DNA of 64,000 bases from Pontibacterium sinense (GCF_015209595.1 NZ_JADEYS010000002.1:124001-188000), one strand, 5' to 3'; shown: positions 19,432 to 29,220, counted from the first letter of the stretch. Numbers and translations are program-made. The notes: generated by a model not told the origin, from the letters alone.

Positions 19432-20424
19432 TTACTCCTTCAGCTTTTTCTTCAGGGCGGTGACTTCGCCACGCAAATTTGCAATCTCGTTGCGCATTTC
19501 ATCCAGCAGCTCTTTGAGCGTCTGGCTTTGTAGCTCGCTAACCGCATCATTAAGCGTGTTGATTTGGCGACGGGTTTGACGCATCTCTTTACGCAATTGG
19601 TGCTGGCGGTGCAGGGCGGTGTCTAGTCCTTTGCGAGTTGCTAATCCGGCAGACTGGAAGTAAACATCACGTGCATTTTGCGCAAAGTTACGAAGTGACA
19701 TCAGAGCGTTGCTGATGCGGCCGTGGGCTTGTTGATACACGTCTGTGAACACGGTGTCTGAGTATGCTGATTCGTAGCTTTCAACCCAGATGTTGTGCAG
19801 TTCATGAAGGGTGTCGATGGGCTGTTCGCGCTGTGCAATCCTGGTTGTCATGCGAGCGCTGGCTTCCTGATTGATCTCGCCGTAATGACGGATATAGGCT
19901 GATAGCGCTTCCTGATACTCAAGCAACAGGCGAATGGCTTCGCGGCTGTTTGCCTGCAGCTCCGGGTTAGACCCGACAACAGGTGTTTCCAGCAAGCTTT
20001 TCATTCCGCTGATGAACGGATTCTCAAACAGCAGGTCGTCATGGAAGCTGTGTGTCTTAAACAGGGCTGCCACTTGTTCAGGAAGTTGCCATTGTCGCAT
20101 CAGCAGTTCAGTGGTCTGCTTCTGCATGTACTTCTGAAACTCACTCACGGCTGAGTCTACCTGCTGATCCCCGGCGCTATTTCGAAACTGCCGGATCAAG
20201 TCCTCACCGTACGTGTTGAAGTTGTGTGACTGGGCGCTGAGTACGTCCATCAGTTGGGAAAACTGTTGCGGCAGGGCTTCTCCGGCAGAGGACTGATAGC
20301 GCTTGATAAACTCAAGCCAGCCTTCCGGATTCTTCAGCTCGTCTGAACTTTCTCCCAGTGTTTGCCAGTAGGCATTCTGGGCTTCAAGCCAGTTCTTCAT
20401 CTGCTGATTCAGCTCATCTGACAC
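19432..20424 (-). CDS. phaE: Class III PHA synthase subunit PhaE
   Basis: Helical partner that activates class III PhaC. The 330-residue protein starts with SDELNQQMKNWLEAQNAYWQ, has family features such as the NPFISGMKSLLETP region, and ends in a long coiled coil (about the last 70 residues). An open frame extends 22 codons upstream, but the GTG at 20424 has an AAGGAG site (20434-20439) and the expected N-terminus. It is translationally coupled to phaC. Confidence 0.9.
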   Translation of the reverse strand: MSDELNQQMKNWLEAQNAYWQTLGESSDELKNPEGWLEFIKRYQSSAGEALPQQFSQLMDVLSAQSHNFNTYGEDLIRQFRNSAGDQQVDSAVSEFQKYMQKQTTELLMRQWQLPEQVAALFKTHSFHDDLLFENPFISGMKSLLETPVVGSNPELQANSREAIRLLLEYQEALSAYIRHYGEINQEASARMTTRIAQREQPIDTLHELHNIWVESYESAYSDTVFTDVYQQAHGRISNALMSLRNFAQNARDVYFQSAGLATRKGLDTALHRQHQLRKEMRQTRRQINTLNDAVSELQSQTLKELLDEMRNEIANLRGEVTALKKKLKE

Positions 20425-20567
20425 GGCAGTTCTCTCCTTCGGTAATGCCAATACCCTGCAATTTCGAGGAATTGGCGTATGGCTCGTCACTGATTAGCCA
20501 GCAAAGCCTAACAAACTTAGGAAATACTATTACAACTAAGCGGCAACTTATACCTGTGTAACGATTT

Positions 20568-21437
20568 CTATTTTGCGACAGGTAGCATGTCAACAAGATG
20601 TCGGGCGGCGTTCGATAAGGTTCTGTCCCGGTGATGGATCACACCTAATTGCCGATAAACCAGCTCTGCATCAACGGGTAGTACCTCCAGATCTTCTTTA
20701 ATGAGTGATTCTGGCAGCAGGCTCCATCCAAGTCCGATAGAGATCATCATGCGGATAGTATCGAGATAGTTGGTCGACATGCCTACGTTTAGTTGTAGGT
20801 TGTGGCGATCAAATAGCTGTTCAACCAGCTCCCGAGTGAAGGTGTTCTGGTCGGGCAGGATGGCTGTGTATTGGGTGAGCTCTTTCAGGCTGACGCGTGT
20901 TTTGTTTGCCAGCGGGTGTTCGCGAGAAACAACGTACCTCAACGCATCGTGCCAGATCGGTATGGAACGAATGGCTTTATCAGGAGAAGGGGAGAGGGTA
21001 ATTAATGCAAGCTCCAGATCTCCCCGTAATACGCCTTCGTAAGCCACTTCTGATTCATCGAAGCGAAGGTCCAGTTTAACTTTGGGGTAGCTGGCGGTGA
21101 ACGCGCGTAGAACCGGCGGTAAACGGTGTAAGCTCACATGATGGCTCGCTGCGAGAGAAAGTGTACCTGTAACTTCTCCTGATAAGTTGCTGATCGCTCT
21201 GCGGGCATCCTCCAGCTCAAGCAAAATCTGATGGGCGCGCGGTAGTAGGGCCTGTCCTGCCTCGGTAAGCGAGACTTGCCTGCCGATTCGGTCAAATAAG
21301 CGACTATTGAGTTGATCTTCGAGTAGTGCGACCCGCTTGCTGACCGCTGACTGCGTTAAAAAAAGCTGGTGAGCGGCTTTGGAAAATGACTCGCTATTCG
21401 CAACGGCAACGAATGCCTGCAGGGTATTGGTATCCAT
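20568..21437 (-). CDS. LysR-type regulator divergent from leuC
   Basis: A 289-residue LysR-type regulator. The N-terminal helix-turn-helix (FVAVANSESFSKAAHQLFLTQSAVSKRVALLE) is classical, followed by an effector domain (residues ~90-285). It is transcribed away from leuC, and a LysR-type palindrome lies in the shared gap, so it is likely to regulate leucine synthesis genes as well as itself. A LysR gene beside leuC is also found in Pseudomonas. The effector is not known. Confidence 0.92.
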   Translation of the reverse strand: MDTNTLQAFVAVANSESFSKAAHQLFLTQSAVSKRVALLEDQLNSRLFDRIGRQVSLTEAGQALLPRAHQILLELEDARRAISNLSGEVTGTLSLAASHHVSLHRLPPVLRAFTASYPKVKLDLRFDESEVAYEGVLRGDLELALITLSPSPDKAIRSIPIWHDALRYVVSREHPLANKTRVSLKELTQYTAILPDQNTFTRELVEQLFDRHNLQLNVGMSTNYLDTIRMMISIGLGWSLLPESLIKEDLEVLPVDAELVYRQLGVIHHRDRTLSNAARHLVDMLPVAK

Positions 21438-21471
21438 AAAAATTCCTCAATAGATGTGTGTATTGTTTGTT

Positions 21472-21486
21472 ATTCCTATTTGGAAT
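21472..21486. promoter_or_regulatory. LysR-type operator (T-N11-A palindrome)
   Basis: ATTCC-N5-GGAAT is a perfect 15-base inverted repeat containing the T-N11-A signature. It is centred near 21479, about 65 bases upstream of the start site predicted from the leuC promoter, the usual location of a LysR recognition site. Confidence 0.65.
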
Positions 21487-21508
21487 TCAATGAATAAAAA
21501 ATATGAAT

Positions 21509-21537
21509 TTGTGTTGTTTGAATGCCTGTTCTAGGAT
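21509..21537 (+). promoter_or_regulatory. Probable leuC promoter
   Basis: TTGTGT (21509-21514) and TAGGAT (21532-21537) are separated by 17 bases. The imperfect hexamers suit an activator-dependent promoter. It lies 89 bases upstream of the leuC ATG. Consensus match only. Confidence 0.5.
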
Positions 21538-21626
21538 GGTTCCAGCAGATGACGAGATGAACTGTTCAGTGAGCAACGATGGTGGTCTCGATCATCGACC
21601 GGAATAAGAAAAGTGAGGACATCACA

Positions 21627-23048
21627 ATGGCTGGCAAGACCCTGTACGACAAGCTTTTTGATGCGCATTTAGTGCGCCAGAATGACGACGGTAGTTCTTT
21701 GATTTACATCGATCGTCAGGTTCTGCATGAGGTAACTTCTCCGCAGGCGTTTGAAGGTCTGCGTCTGGCGGGTCGTCAGCCGTGGCGTGTCGATGCGAAT
21801 ATTGCAACACCGGATCACAACGTGCCTACAACGCCGCGTGCGGGTGGTGTAGATGAGATCGTTGATCCGGTATCAAAAATTCAGGTTAAAACCTTAGATG
21901 CGAACTGCGATGAGTTCGGCATTCTTGAATTTAAGATGAATGATCAGCGTCAGGGTATCGTTCATGTCATGGCGCCGGAGCAGGGTGCAATTCTGCCGGG
22001 TGTGACCGCAGTGTGTGGTGATTCCCATACTGCAACATTGGGCGCTTTGGGTGCGCTGGCTCATGGTGTAGGTACTTCTGAAGTTGAGCACGTATTGGCG
22101 ACGCAGTGCCTGATCACTAAAAAGATGAAAAACATGCTGGTGCGTGTTGATGGTGAGTTAGGAGCGGGTGTTACACCAAAAGATGTGGTGTTGCATGTGA
22201 TCGGTGTTATTGGCACGGCGGGCGGCACAGGTTATGCCATCGAGTTTGGCGGTGATGTATTCCGCAACATGTCGATGGAAGGCCGTATGACTGTATGTAA
22301 CATGGCGATCGAAGCGGGCGCGCGAGTGGGTCTGGTCTCCGTAGATCAGATTACGCTGGATTATGTTGAAGGTCGTCAATATGCACCAAAAGGTGAGCAG
22401 TGGGATCAGGCGGTAGCTGCATGGCAGGGTCTGGTTTCTGATGACGATGCCGAGTTTGATGAGCTGGTTGTGATCAATGGTTCAGATATTGCGCCTCAGG
22501 TCACTTGGGGAACGTCTCCTGAGATGGTTGTCAGTGTTAATGATCAGGTGCCTAATCCGGCAAATGAGTCTGATCAGGTGAAGGTTGATGGTATCAACCG
22601 TGCATTGGCGTATATGGGGCTGGCTGCGGATCAGAAGATCACTGATATCCAGTTGGATCGTGTGTTTATCGGTTCCTGCACTAACTCCCGTATTGAAGAC
22701 CTGCGCTCTGCTGCTGAAGTTGTGAAAGGCCGTCAGGTTGCCGGAAATATCATTCAGGCACTGGTGGTGCCGGGTTCCGGCTTGGTGAAAGAGCAGGCTG
22801 AAAAAGAAGGTTTGGATAAGATCTTCACTGAAGCAGGATTGGAATGGCGTGAGCCGGGTTGCTCCATGTGTTTGGCGATGAACCCCGATAAGTTGGGTGC
22901 CGGTGAGCATTGTGCGTCTACCTCTAACCGCAACTTCGAAGGCCGTCAGGGCTTTGGTGGTCGCACTCATTTGGTGAGTCCGGCTATGGCGGCAGCGGCA
23001 GCGATTGCTGGTCACTTCGTCGACGTGCGTGAATTTGTTAAGCAGTAA
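21627..23048 (+). CDS. leuC: 3-isopropylmalate dehydratase large subunit
   Basis: Aconitase-fold [4Fe-4S] subunit that isomerises 2-isopropylmalate to 3-isopropylmalate with LeuD. The 473-residue protein carries the cluster cysteines in [12 protein letters not shown] and [12 protein letters not shown], and the [10 protein letters not shown] segment. The open frame extends 16 codons upstream, but the ATG at 21627 gives the standard [13 protein letters not shown]-terminus with GTGAGG upstream. leuD follows after 14 bases. Confidence 0.97.
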   Translation: MAGKTLYDKLFDAHLVRQNDDGSSLIYIDRQVLHEVTSPQAFEGLRLAGRQPWRVDANIATPDHNVPTTPRAGGVDEIVDPVSKIQVKTLDANCDEFGILEFKMNDQRQGIVHVMAPEQGAILPGVTAVCGDSHTATLGALGALAHGVGTSEVEHVLATQCLITKKMKNMLVRVDGELGAGVTPKDVVLHVIGVIGTAGGTGYAIEFGGDVFRNMSMEGRMTVCNMAIEAGARVGLVSVDQITLDYVEGRQYAPKGEQWDQAVAAWQGLVSDDDAEFDELVVINGSDIAPQVTWGTSPEMVVSVNDQVPNPANESDQVKVDGINRALAYMGLAADQKITDIQLDRVFIGSCTNSRIEDLRSAAEVVKGRQVAGNIIQALVVPGSGLVKEQAEKEGLDKIFTEAGLEWREPGCSMCLAMNPDKLGAGEHCASTSNRNFEGRQGFGGRTHLVSPAMAAAAAIAGHFVDVREFVKQ

Positions 23049-23062
23049 GAAGGAGAGCGATA

Positions 23063-23710
23063 ATGAAAAAATTTACCAAGATGACTGGTATCGCGGCTCC
23101 GCTGGATCGCGCAAACGTTGATACTGATATGATCATTCCTAAGCAGTTTTTGAAGTCTATCAAGCGTTCTGGTTTTGGCCCGAACTTGTTTGATGAGCTG
23201 CGTTATCTGGATGAAGGTCAGCCGGACCAGGATTGCAGTGGTCGTCCGCTGAACGAAGAGTTTGTTTTGAATAAACCGCGCTATAAGGGCGCAAGTGTGC
23301 TGCTGGCGCGTGAAAACTTCGGCTGTGGTTCCAGCCGTGAGCATGCGCCTTGGGCGCTGGAAGATTTTGGTATCCGTACCGTGATCGCGCCAAGCTTTGC
23401 AGAGATTTTCTTCAATAACTGCTTTAAAAATGGTCTGTTGCCAATCGTACTGAGCGAGGAGCAGGTTGATCAGCTGTTTAAGGAGGTTGATGCTGCTGAA
23501 GGTTATGAGCTGACTGTTGATCTGGATGCGCAAGTGGTTGTGACGCCTTCCGGTGAAACAATGGCGTTTGAAGTGGATGACTTCCGTAAGCACTGCTTGC
23601 TGAACGGTTTGGATGATATTGGTCTGACATTGCAGTACGCTGATGACATTAAGGCGTATGAAGAGAAAGCTCGTCAGCACTCTCCGTGGCTGTTTGACGC
23701 AATCAAATAA
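23063..23710 (+). CDS. leuD: 3-isopropylmalate dehydratase small subunit
   Basis: Swivelling small subunit that pairs with LeuC. The 215-residue length is standard for the proteobacterial form. It has the [12 protein letters not shown] segment and the active-site loop [14 protein letters not shown]. It starts 14 bases after leuC behind an AAGGAGAG site. Two hairpins follow its stop before leuB. Confidence 0.97.
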   Translation: MKKFTKMTGIAAPLDRANVDTDMIIPKQFLKSIKRSGFGPNLFDELRYLDEGQPDQDCSGRPLNEEFVLNKPRYKGASVLLARENFGCGSSREHAPWALEDFGIRTVIAPSFAEIFFNNCFKNGLLPIVLSEEQVDQLFKEVDAAEGYELTVDLDAQVVVTPSGETMAFEVDDFRKHCLLNGLDDIGLTLQYADDIKAYEEKARQHSPWLFDAIK

Positions 23711-23714
23711 TTAG

Positions 23715-23732
23715 GTGTAGCGCTGGCTACAC
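23715..23732 (+). repeat. Hairpin immediately after leuD
   Basis: GTGTAGC (23715-23721) and GCTACAC (23726-23732) form a 7-bp stem with a 4-base loop, five bases after the leuD stop. There is no T-run. It precedes the terminator-like hairpin at 23750 and may be a processing or stability element. Confidence 0.5.
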
Positions 23733-23749
23733 TGTTTAAGAATATGTAC

Positions 23750-23772
23750 GGCAGCATGCGTGCTGCCTTTTT
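23750..23772 (+). terminator. Terminator-like hairpin between leuD and leuB
   Basis: GGCAGCA (23750-23756) pairs with TGCTGCC (23761-23767) around a 4-base loop and runs into five Ts. It has the full form of an intrinsic terminator inside the leu gene cluster, so leuB may have its own promoter or depend on read-through. Confidence 0.7.
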
Positions 23773-23791
23773 AACATAAAGGAATTACACA

Positions 23792-24874
23792 ATGAGTAAG
23801 AAAGTCCTGCTGCTGCCGGGTGATGGTATTGGTCCTGAGATCGCTGCTGAAGCGCGTAAAGTACTGGATCTGGTAAACGATCAGTTCTCTCTGGGTCTGG
23901 AGATGGATGATGCGCTGGTGGGCGGTGCTGCAATCGATGCTGAAGGTGACGCGTTGCCAACAACAACCTGGGAAAAGGTTGAAGCGGCAGATGCAATCCT
24001 GTTGGGTGCAGTGGGTGGTCCTAAGTGGGATACACTGCCTCCGTCAGAGCGTCCTGAGAAAGGGGGTCTGCTGAAGATTCGTGCGCAGCTGGATCTGTTT
24101 GGCAATCTGCGCCCTGCAATCCTGTACCCTCAGTTGGCGCATGCGTCTACGTTGAAAGAAGACGTTGTATCCGGTCTGGATATCCTGATCGTGCGTGAGT
24201 TGACCGGTGGTATTTACTTTGGTGAGCCTCGTGGTATCAAAACCAAAGAAAACGGTGTGCGCGAAGGTTATAACACCTATGTATACGACGAAGAGCAGAT
24301 CCGTCGCATCGGTCGTGTTGCATTTGAAGCAGCAATGAAGCGTGGTAAGCGTCTGTGTTCCGTCGACAAAGCAAACGTGCTGGAAGTCACCATGCTGTGG
24401 CGCGAAGTGATGGAAGATCTGTCCAAAGAGTACCCGGAAGTAGAGCTGTCCCACATGTATGTGGACAATGCAGCGATGCAGCTGGTGCGCGCACCTAAGC
24501 AGTTTGACGTGATTGTAACGGGCAACATGTTCGGTGACATCCTGTCTGATGCGGCGGCAATGCTGACCGGTTCTATCGGCATGCTGCCATCGGCGTCTTT
24601 GGATGTGAACGGTAAGGGTATGTACGAGCCTTGTCACGGCTCCGCGCCTGATATTGCAGGTCAGGGTATTGCAAACCCGCTGGCGATGATTATCTCTGCA
24701 GCGATGATGTTGCGTCACTCTCTGGGTATGGAAGCGCCAGCAGCGAAAATCGAAGCTGCCGTTGACGTTGTACTGGATCAGGGACTGCGTACAGGTGATA
24801 TCTGGTCTGAAGGTATGCAGAAAGTTAGCACTGTTGAAATGGGTGATGCTGTCGTAGCTGCGTTGAAGAGCTAA
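23792..24874 (+). CDS. leuB: 3-isopropylmalate dehydrogenase
   Basis: NAD-dependent oxidative decarboxylase giving 2-oxoisocaproate in leucine synthesis. The 360-residue protein has [11 protein letters not shown] at the N-terminus, the substrate arginines and tyrosine in [17 protein letters not shown], and the cation-binding [25 protein letters not shown] segment. An AAAGGAAT site lies upstream of the ATG. It is separated from leuD by 81 bases containing two hairpins. Confidence 0.97.
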   Translation: MSKKVLLLPGDGIGPEIAAEARKVLDLVNDQFSLGLEMDDALVGGAAIDAEGDALPTTTWEKVEAADAILLGAVGGPKWDTLPPSERPEKGGLLKIRAQLDLFGNLRPAILYPQLAHASTLKEDVVSGLDILIVRELTGGIYFGEPRGIKTKENGVREGYNTYVYDEEQIRRIGRVAFEAAMKRGKRLCSVDKANVLEVTMLWREVMEDLSKEYPEVELSHMYVDNAAMQLVRAPKQFDVIVTGNMFGDILSDAAAMLTGSIGMLPSASLDVNGKGMYEPCHGSAPDIAGQGIANPLAMIISAAMMLRHSLGMEAPAAKIEAAVDVVLDQGLRTGDIWSEGMQKVSTVEMGDAVVAALKS

Positions 24875-24946
24875 GCTCGGCGCAGAAAGACTGATAGCTT
24901 GAAAGGGCTATTTATTGCATAATATCTGCCGCTATAAAGGCAGTGT

Positions 24947-24988
24947 AATCGGCCTCTGCTGGTGAGTAGGGGCCGATTTGTTATTTTT
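24947..24988 (+). terminator. Terminator between leuB and asd
   Basis: AATCGGCC (24947-24954) pairs with GGCCGATT (24971-24978) and is followed by a T-rich tract. It would end the leuB transcript before asd. Confidence 0.7.
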
Positions 24989-25016
24989 AGAACAATCCAA
25001 GTTTTTGGTGAAATAG

Positions 25017-26132
25017 ATGAAACGTGTAGGTTTTGTTGGCTGGCGTGGAATGGTGGGTTCCGTGTTGATGCAACGCATGATGGAAGAGCGTGATTTCGAT
25101 CAGATCGAAGAACCGGTCTTCTTCACCACATCTCAGGTAGGACAGGCTGGACCGAATATTGGTAAAGATATTCCAGCGCTGAAAGATGCAACATCCATTG
25201 ATGACCTCAAACAGATGGATGCCATTATTTCCTGTCAGGGTGGTGACTACACGAAACAGGTTTACGGCGCGCTGCGTGAAGCGGGCTGGAATGGTTACTG
25301 GATCGATGCGGCATCCTCCTTGCGTATGGATGACGAAGCGATCATCGTACTGGATCCGGTAAACATGAACGTCATCAAAGACGGTCTGTCCAGCGGTGTA
25401 AAAACCTATGTTGGCGGTAACTGCACCGTATCCCTGATGCTGATGGGTTTGGGTGGTCTGTTCAATGCGGGTCATATCGAGTGGATGACCTCCATGACGT
25501 ATCAGGCGGCATCCGGCGGCGGTGCGCGCCACATGCGTGAGCTGATCTCTCAGATGGGTATCATCAAAGAGTCCGTTGCTACCGATCTGGCCAACCCAGC
25601 CAGCGCTATTCTGGATATCGATCGCCAGGTAGCTGAAACCATTCGCAGCGATGCTATGCCGACAGACAACTTCGGTGTGCCATTGGCAGGCTCTCTGATC
25701 CCTTGGATCGATACTAAGCTGGATAACGGTCAGAGCCGTGAAGAGTGGAAAGCATACGCTGAAACCAACAAAATTCTGGGTCTGGGCGATAGCCCGATTC
25801 CAATCGATGGTACCTGTGTGCGTATTGGTGCGATGCGCTGCCACAGCCAGGCGTTCACAATTAAGCTGAAGCAAAATCTGCCGATGGACGAAATCGAAGG
25901 CATGCTTGCTGAAGCAAACGACTGGGTTAAAGTGATTCCGAATGATCGTGATATTACTGCGGCAGAGTTAACACCTGCGAAGGTGACGGGTACGCTGAGT
26001 GTGCCGGTTGGCCGTCTGCGCAAGATGAATTTGGGTGATGAGTACCTGAATGCATTCAGCGTCGGTGACCAGCTGCTGTGGGGTGCTGCAGAGCCTCTGC
26101 GTCGTATGCTGCGTATTCTGCTGGAAGACTAA
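25017..26132 (+). CDS. asd: Aspartate-semialdehyde dehydrogenase
   Basis: Reduces aspartyl phosphate to aspartate semialdehyde, the branch point to lysine/diaminopimelate, threonine and methionine. The 371-residue protein has [12 protein letters not shown] at the NADP site, the catalytic cysteine in GGNCTVSLM, and the [11 protein letters not shown] segment of the gammaproteobacterial (E. coli-type) enzyme. It lies between leuB and a second family member, the gene order of Pseudomonas. Confidence 0.97.
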   Translation: MKRVGFVGWRGMVGSVLMQRMMEERDFDQIEEPVFFTTSQVGQAGPNIGKDIPALKDATSIDDLKQMDAIISCQGGDYTKQVYGALREAGWNGYWIDAASSLRMDDEAIIVLDPVNMNVIKDGLSSGVKTYVGGNCTVSLMLMGLGGLFNAGHIEWMTSMTYQAASGGGARHMRELISQMGIIKESVATDLANPASAILDIDRQVAETIRSDAMPTDNFGVPLAGSLIPWIDTKLDNGQSREEWKAYAETNKILGLGDSPIPIDGTCVRIGAMRCHSQAFTIKLKQNLPMDEIEGMLAEANDWVKVIPNDRDITAAELTPAKVTGTLSVPVGRLRKMNLGDEYLNAFSVGDQLLWGAAEPLRRMLRILLED

Positions 26133-26198
26133 TTCAGGCAGATATACCGTCATACAATCTTTCAAAGGCGAGTGTGTTCATTTGTCTTTATAAAAATC

Positions 26199-26228
26199 CA
26201 GCCCGGCATTGTTCGGGCTGATTTGTTT
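26199..26228 (+). terminator. Terminator after asd
   Basis: CAGCCCG (26199-26205) pairs with CGGGCTG (26214-26220) around an 8-base loop and is followed by ATTTGTTT. The tail is an interrupted T-run, so efficiency may be moderate. Confidence 0.6.
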
Positions 26229-26240
26229 CCGGGGTTTTAA

Positions 26241-27266
26241 ATGGAAAGACGTTTTAATATCGCAATTGTAGGCGCCACGGGTTTGGTTGGTGAAGCGATG
26301 CGAGAGATATTGGAGCAACGCGAGTTTCCTGTTGGTGAGTTGTATTTGCTAGCCGGGGAGCGTTCAGCGGGGCAAAGTCTTCAGTTTTGCGATAAGTCCT
26401 ATAAGGTGGGTTTGTTACAAGATTTTGACTTCTCTCAAGTTGAAATTGCACTGTTTTCCGCAGGTAGCGACGTGTCCATGCAGTATGCTCCGATTGCAGC
26501 AGATGCAGGATGCGTGGTGATTGATAATACCTCTTGTTTCCGCTATGACCCTGATATTCCGCTGGTGATTCCAGAAGTTAACCCGGAAATGGTGGGTGAG
26601 TATCGCAATCAGGGCATTATCGCGAATCCGAATTGTTCAACGATTCAGATGTTAATGGCGCTGTCTCCTATTCACCGTGAGGTGGGTATTGAACGTATCA
26701 ATGTTTCTACTTACCAGGCTGTTTCAGGTTCTGGTCGTAAAGCGGTAGAAGAGCTTGCGGGCCAGACTGCGCGTTTGCTCAATGGTCTGAGTATCGATCC
26801 GGACGTCTATCCAAAACAGATCACTTTTAATGTGCTGCCGCAGATTGATGCCATGCAGGACAATGGTTATACCCGCGAAGAGATGAAAATGGTGCTGGAA
26901 ACCCAGAAAATTCTGGGCGATGACAGCATTCGGGTAAACCCAACGTGTGTGCGTGTTCCTGTATTCTTCGGGCACTCTGAGTCGTTACATGTAGAAACGC
27001 GTGAACCGATTTCCGCAATGGACGTGCGCAACTTGCTTGAAGTGATGCCGGGTGTTCAGGTGGTTGACGAGCTGGACGAAGAGGGTGGTTACGCGACGCC
27101 GGTCACAGAGGGTGTTGGTAAGGATGACGTATTTGTCAGCCGAATTCGCGAAGATATCTCTTCTCAGAGCGGTATAAACATGTGGGTCGTGTCAGATAAT
27201 GTGCGCAAAGGTGCTGCATTAAACAGTATTCAGATTGCTGAACTCTTGATCCAACAGTACCTCTAG
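26241..27266 (+). CDS. Second aspartate-semialdehyde dehydrogenase (USG-1-like)
   Basis: A 341-residue paralogue of Asd from the other branch of the family, resembling E. coli USG-1 and the second Asd of Pseudomonas. It has the Rossmann motif IVGATGLVGEAM, the cysteine in IIANPNCSTIQ, the SGSGRKAVEEL segment and the late histidine in FFGHSESLHVE. Because the catalytic cysteine is kept, it may be a working enzyme, unlike some USG-1 relatives. It follows asd, beyond a terminator, and precedes the FimV genes. Confidence 0.88.
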   Translation: MERRFNIAIVGATGLVGEAMREILEQREFPVGELYLLAGERSAGQSLQFCDKSYKVGLLQDFDFSQVEIALFSAGSDVSMQYAPIAADAGCVVIDNTSCFRYDPDIPLVIPEVNPEMVGEYRNQGIIANPNCSTIQMLMALSPIHREVGIERINVSTYQAVSGSGRKAVEELAGQTARLLNGLSIDPDVYPKQITFNVLPQIDAMQDNGYTREEMKMVLETQKILGDDSIRVNPTCVRVPVFFGHSESLHVETREPISAMDVRNLLEVMPGVQVVDELDEEGGYATPVTEGVGKDDVFVSRIREDISSQSGINMWVVSDNVRKGAALNSIQIAELLIQQYL

Positions 27267-27381
27267 GGTAAAAACATAAAGTAATTTCTGGGAGTTAGGT
27301 GACCTTCAGCGCTGGCTTAGGTTAGGATTGGCTGCTGTGCCGGGCTCCCGGTTAATTATTTCTCTGGTTTACACAGGAAGA

Positions 27382-29220
27382 ATGGATTTGCGCAAGCTGG
27401 TTACCAGTCTTGTATGTGCAGGCGCACTAGCGGCTTCTTCGGCTCAGGCGCTGGATTTAGGCGCACTGCACGTATATTCCGCAGCAGGCGAACCGCTTGA
27501 TGCAGAAATTCAGCTTCTCGATGTTGAAGGCTTGTCTGCTGACGACATTCGTCCTCGTTTTGCTGGCGTGGATGATTTGGCCATTTCTGGCCTGGATAGT
27601 AAGCGTTATCTGTCTGATGTGCGTTTTTTCGTGGCGATAGAAAACAATCAGTCGGCAACGTTGCGTCTTGTTTCAGATGAACCTATCGATCATTCTTTTT
27701 TGAGTTTTCTGCTTGAGGTTAATTGGACCGAAGGACGATTGTTGCGTGAATATACCGCACTCTTGAAAGAACCTCTGAAGAACCCCTCCCGCCAGGTATC
27801 ACTGGCAACACCAAAGCAAGAATCGCAGTCTGTTCTGATTGCAGAGGCTGCGAAGGCATTGCCTGCGACTCAGCCCGCGATTAACGTCCCAGTTCCGAAA
27901 GCTGATCAGCCTGATAAGGTAGCGTCGCCAGTCTCCCCGGTTGAGGAGGCTGATGTGCCAAGCCCGGCTTCGGCAATCAGCAAGGCAGAGGTGAGCGCCA
28001 AAAAAGCGGAAAACGTATCGTCAAAAAGAGAAAATACGGATGAGCCAAAAGCTTATGCCGTCGATATGACGATTGATGCCGTAGAAAGTGAGCCTGAATT
28101 TTTAGCCGTCAAGGCTGACAGATCAAATGCAGACCTACAGCCCGCGGAAGTTGTAGAGCGTTCCCGCCATATCGAGGTTCAGCAGCCTGTTATGGTACGT
28201 TCTTCTGAGCAGATTGTTCTTCATCGAAAAGAGCCTGAAAACCGTTTGTCTGAAACGCAGGTCAGTATTGCGGCGGAGCAGCTTGCGGTTGGGGCGAAAA
28301 ACGTATCTGAGAACAAAGAAACTAGTATATCAGCGGTGTCTGAGCCTGCACTCAATGCGGATTTGATTAAGGTGGGTGCAAAAGAAACGCTGTGGGATAT
28401 AGCGAAACGCAATAGCCCATCGGCAGCGTATAGCAATCAGCAAGTGATGGTGGCGCTGTATAAAAAGAATCCTCAGGCGTTTGTTGATGGGGATATCAAC
28501 CGTATGAAAGGCTCTGCTGTTCTGTTGCGTCCGTCTGAAGCTGAGATCAACGGACATGATACGTCTAGTGCTTTGCAGTTTATTCGGCAGAGGCTAAATG
28601 AATCTCAGCTTCTAGCTGCGAAAGAGTTGAATGTAGCGTCTTCAGCAAAAGAGGTTGTTGTAGGTGCAAAAGAGACGCTTTGGGACATCGCGGTTAAATA
28701 CCGTGCCGGGCCTGAAGTAAATACGCGTCAGATGATGCTGGCGATCGTTAAGAAAAATCCGCGTGCGTTTGATAATGGAAATATCAATAGGATGCGTAAA
28801 GGCGTTGTGTTGCACATGCCGTCAGCGGAAGAGCTTAAAAAGTGGTCTGAAAAAGAAGCATCTGCAGAGGTGCGTCGTCAGATTTCAGATTGGCGTCAGC
28901 ATAAAGGATTGGTTGATGCTAAGGCGTCTGATGAGCCGCCGCTTGTTAATACAGCATCTCTTAACTTGCCGCCTGTTAAAACCGTAGCGCTGAGTCCAGT
29001 AGACACATCTGATGCTCGCGAACTTGTTATCGGTAAGCAAGAAACGCTGTGGAGTATCGCAATTAACAACCTGCCTGATGCGTCCGTGACTACCGGACAA
29101 ATGATTAAGGCCATTATACGAAAAAACCCTCATGCGTTTGTGAATGGTGACATGAACTCAATGCGTGTTGGTGAAACACTTGAAATGCCCTCGCTCGCAG
29201 ATATAGACAGGGTGAGGTAG
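27382..29220 (+). CDS. FimV-family protein with three LysM-like repeats, no anchor
   Basis: A 612-residue exported protein. A signal peptide (LRKLVTSLVCAGALAASSAQA) is followed by the FimV N-terminal domain (LDLGALHVYSAAGEPLDAEI), a low-complexity linker (~140-320) and three copies of the FimV LysM-like module, at about residues 328-388, 425-488 and 545-611. Each has (E)TLW(D/S)IA and KNP(Q/R/H)AF. The membrane helix, acidic cytoplasmic part and C-terminal domain of true FimV are absent, and the protein stops right after repeat 3. A longer frame begins at 27328, but the ATG at 27382 has CAGGAAG upstream and a clean signal peptide. It is probably a periplasmic paralogue of the next gene. Confidence 0.82.
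   Translation: MDLRKLVTSLVCAGALAASSAQALDLGALHVYSAAGEPLDAEIQLLDVEGLSADDIRPRFAGVDDLAISGLDSKRYLSDVRFFVAIENNQSATLRLVSDEPIDHSFLSFLLEVNWTEGRLLREYTALLKEPLKNPSRQVSLATPKQESQSVLIAEAAKALPATQPAINVPVPKADQPDKVASPVSPVEEADVPSPASAISKAEVSAKKAENVSSKRENTDEPKAYAVDMTIDAVESEPEFLAVKADRSNADLQPAEVVERSRHIEVQQPVMVRSSEQIVLHRKEPENRLSETQVSIAAEQLAVGAKNVSENKETSISAVSEPALNADLIKVGAKETLWDIAKRNSPSAAYSNQQVMVALYKKNPQAFVDGDINRMKGSAVLLRPSEAEINGHDTSSALQFIRQRLNESQLLAAKELNVASSAKEVVVGAKETLWDIAVKYRAGPEVNTRQMMLAIVKKNPRAFDNGNINRMRKGVVLHMPSAEELKKWSEKEASAEVRRQISDWRQHKGLVDAKASDEPPLVNTASLNLPPVKTVALSPVDTSDARELVIGKQETLWSIAINNLPDASVTTGQMIKAIIRKNPHAFVNGDMNSMRVGETLEMPSLADIDRVR

Noticed and set aside
24899-24925. Sigma-70 promoter for asd (TTGAAA with CATAAT/TAATAT)
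   Set aside because: Spacing of 13-15 bases is too short for a confident call.
24987-25874. 295-codon frame antisense to asd, with similar long frames opposite leuC, leuB, aroC and trpB
   Set aside because: Each covers an essential conserved enzyme on the other strand and shows no family features; strong codon bias removes stops on the opposite strand.
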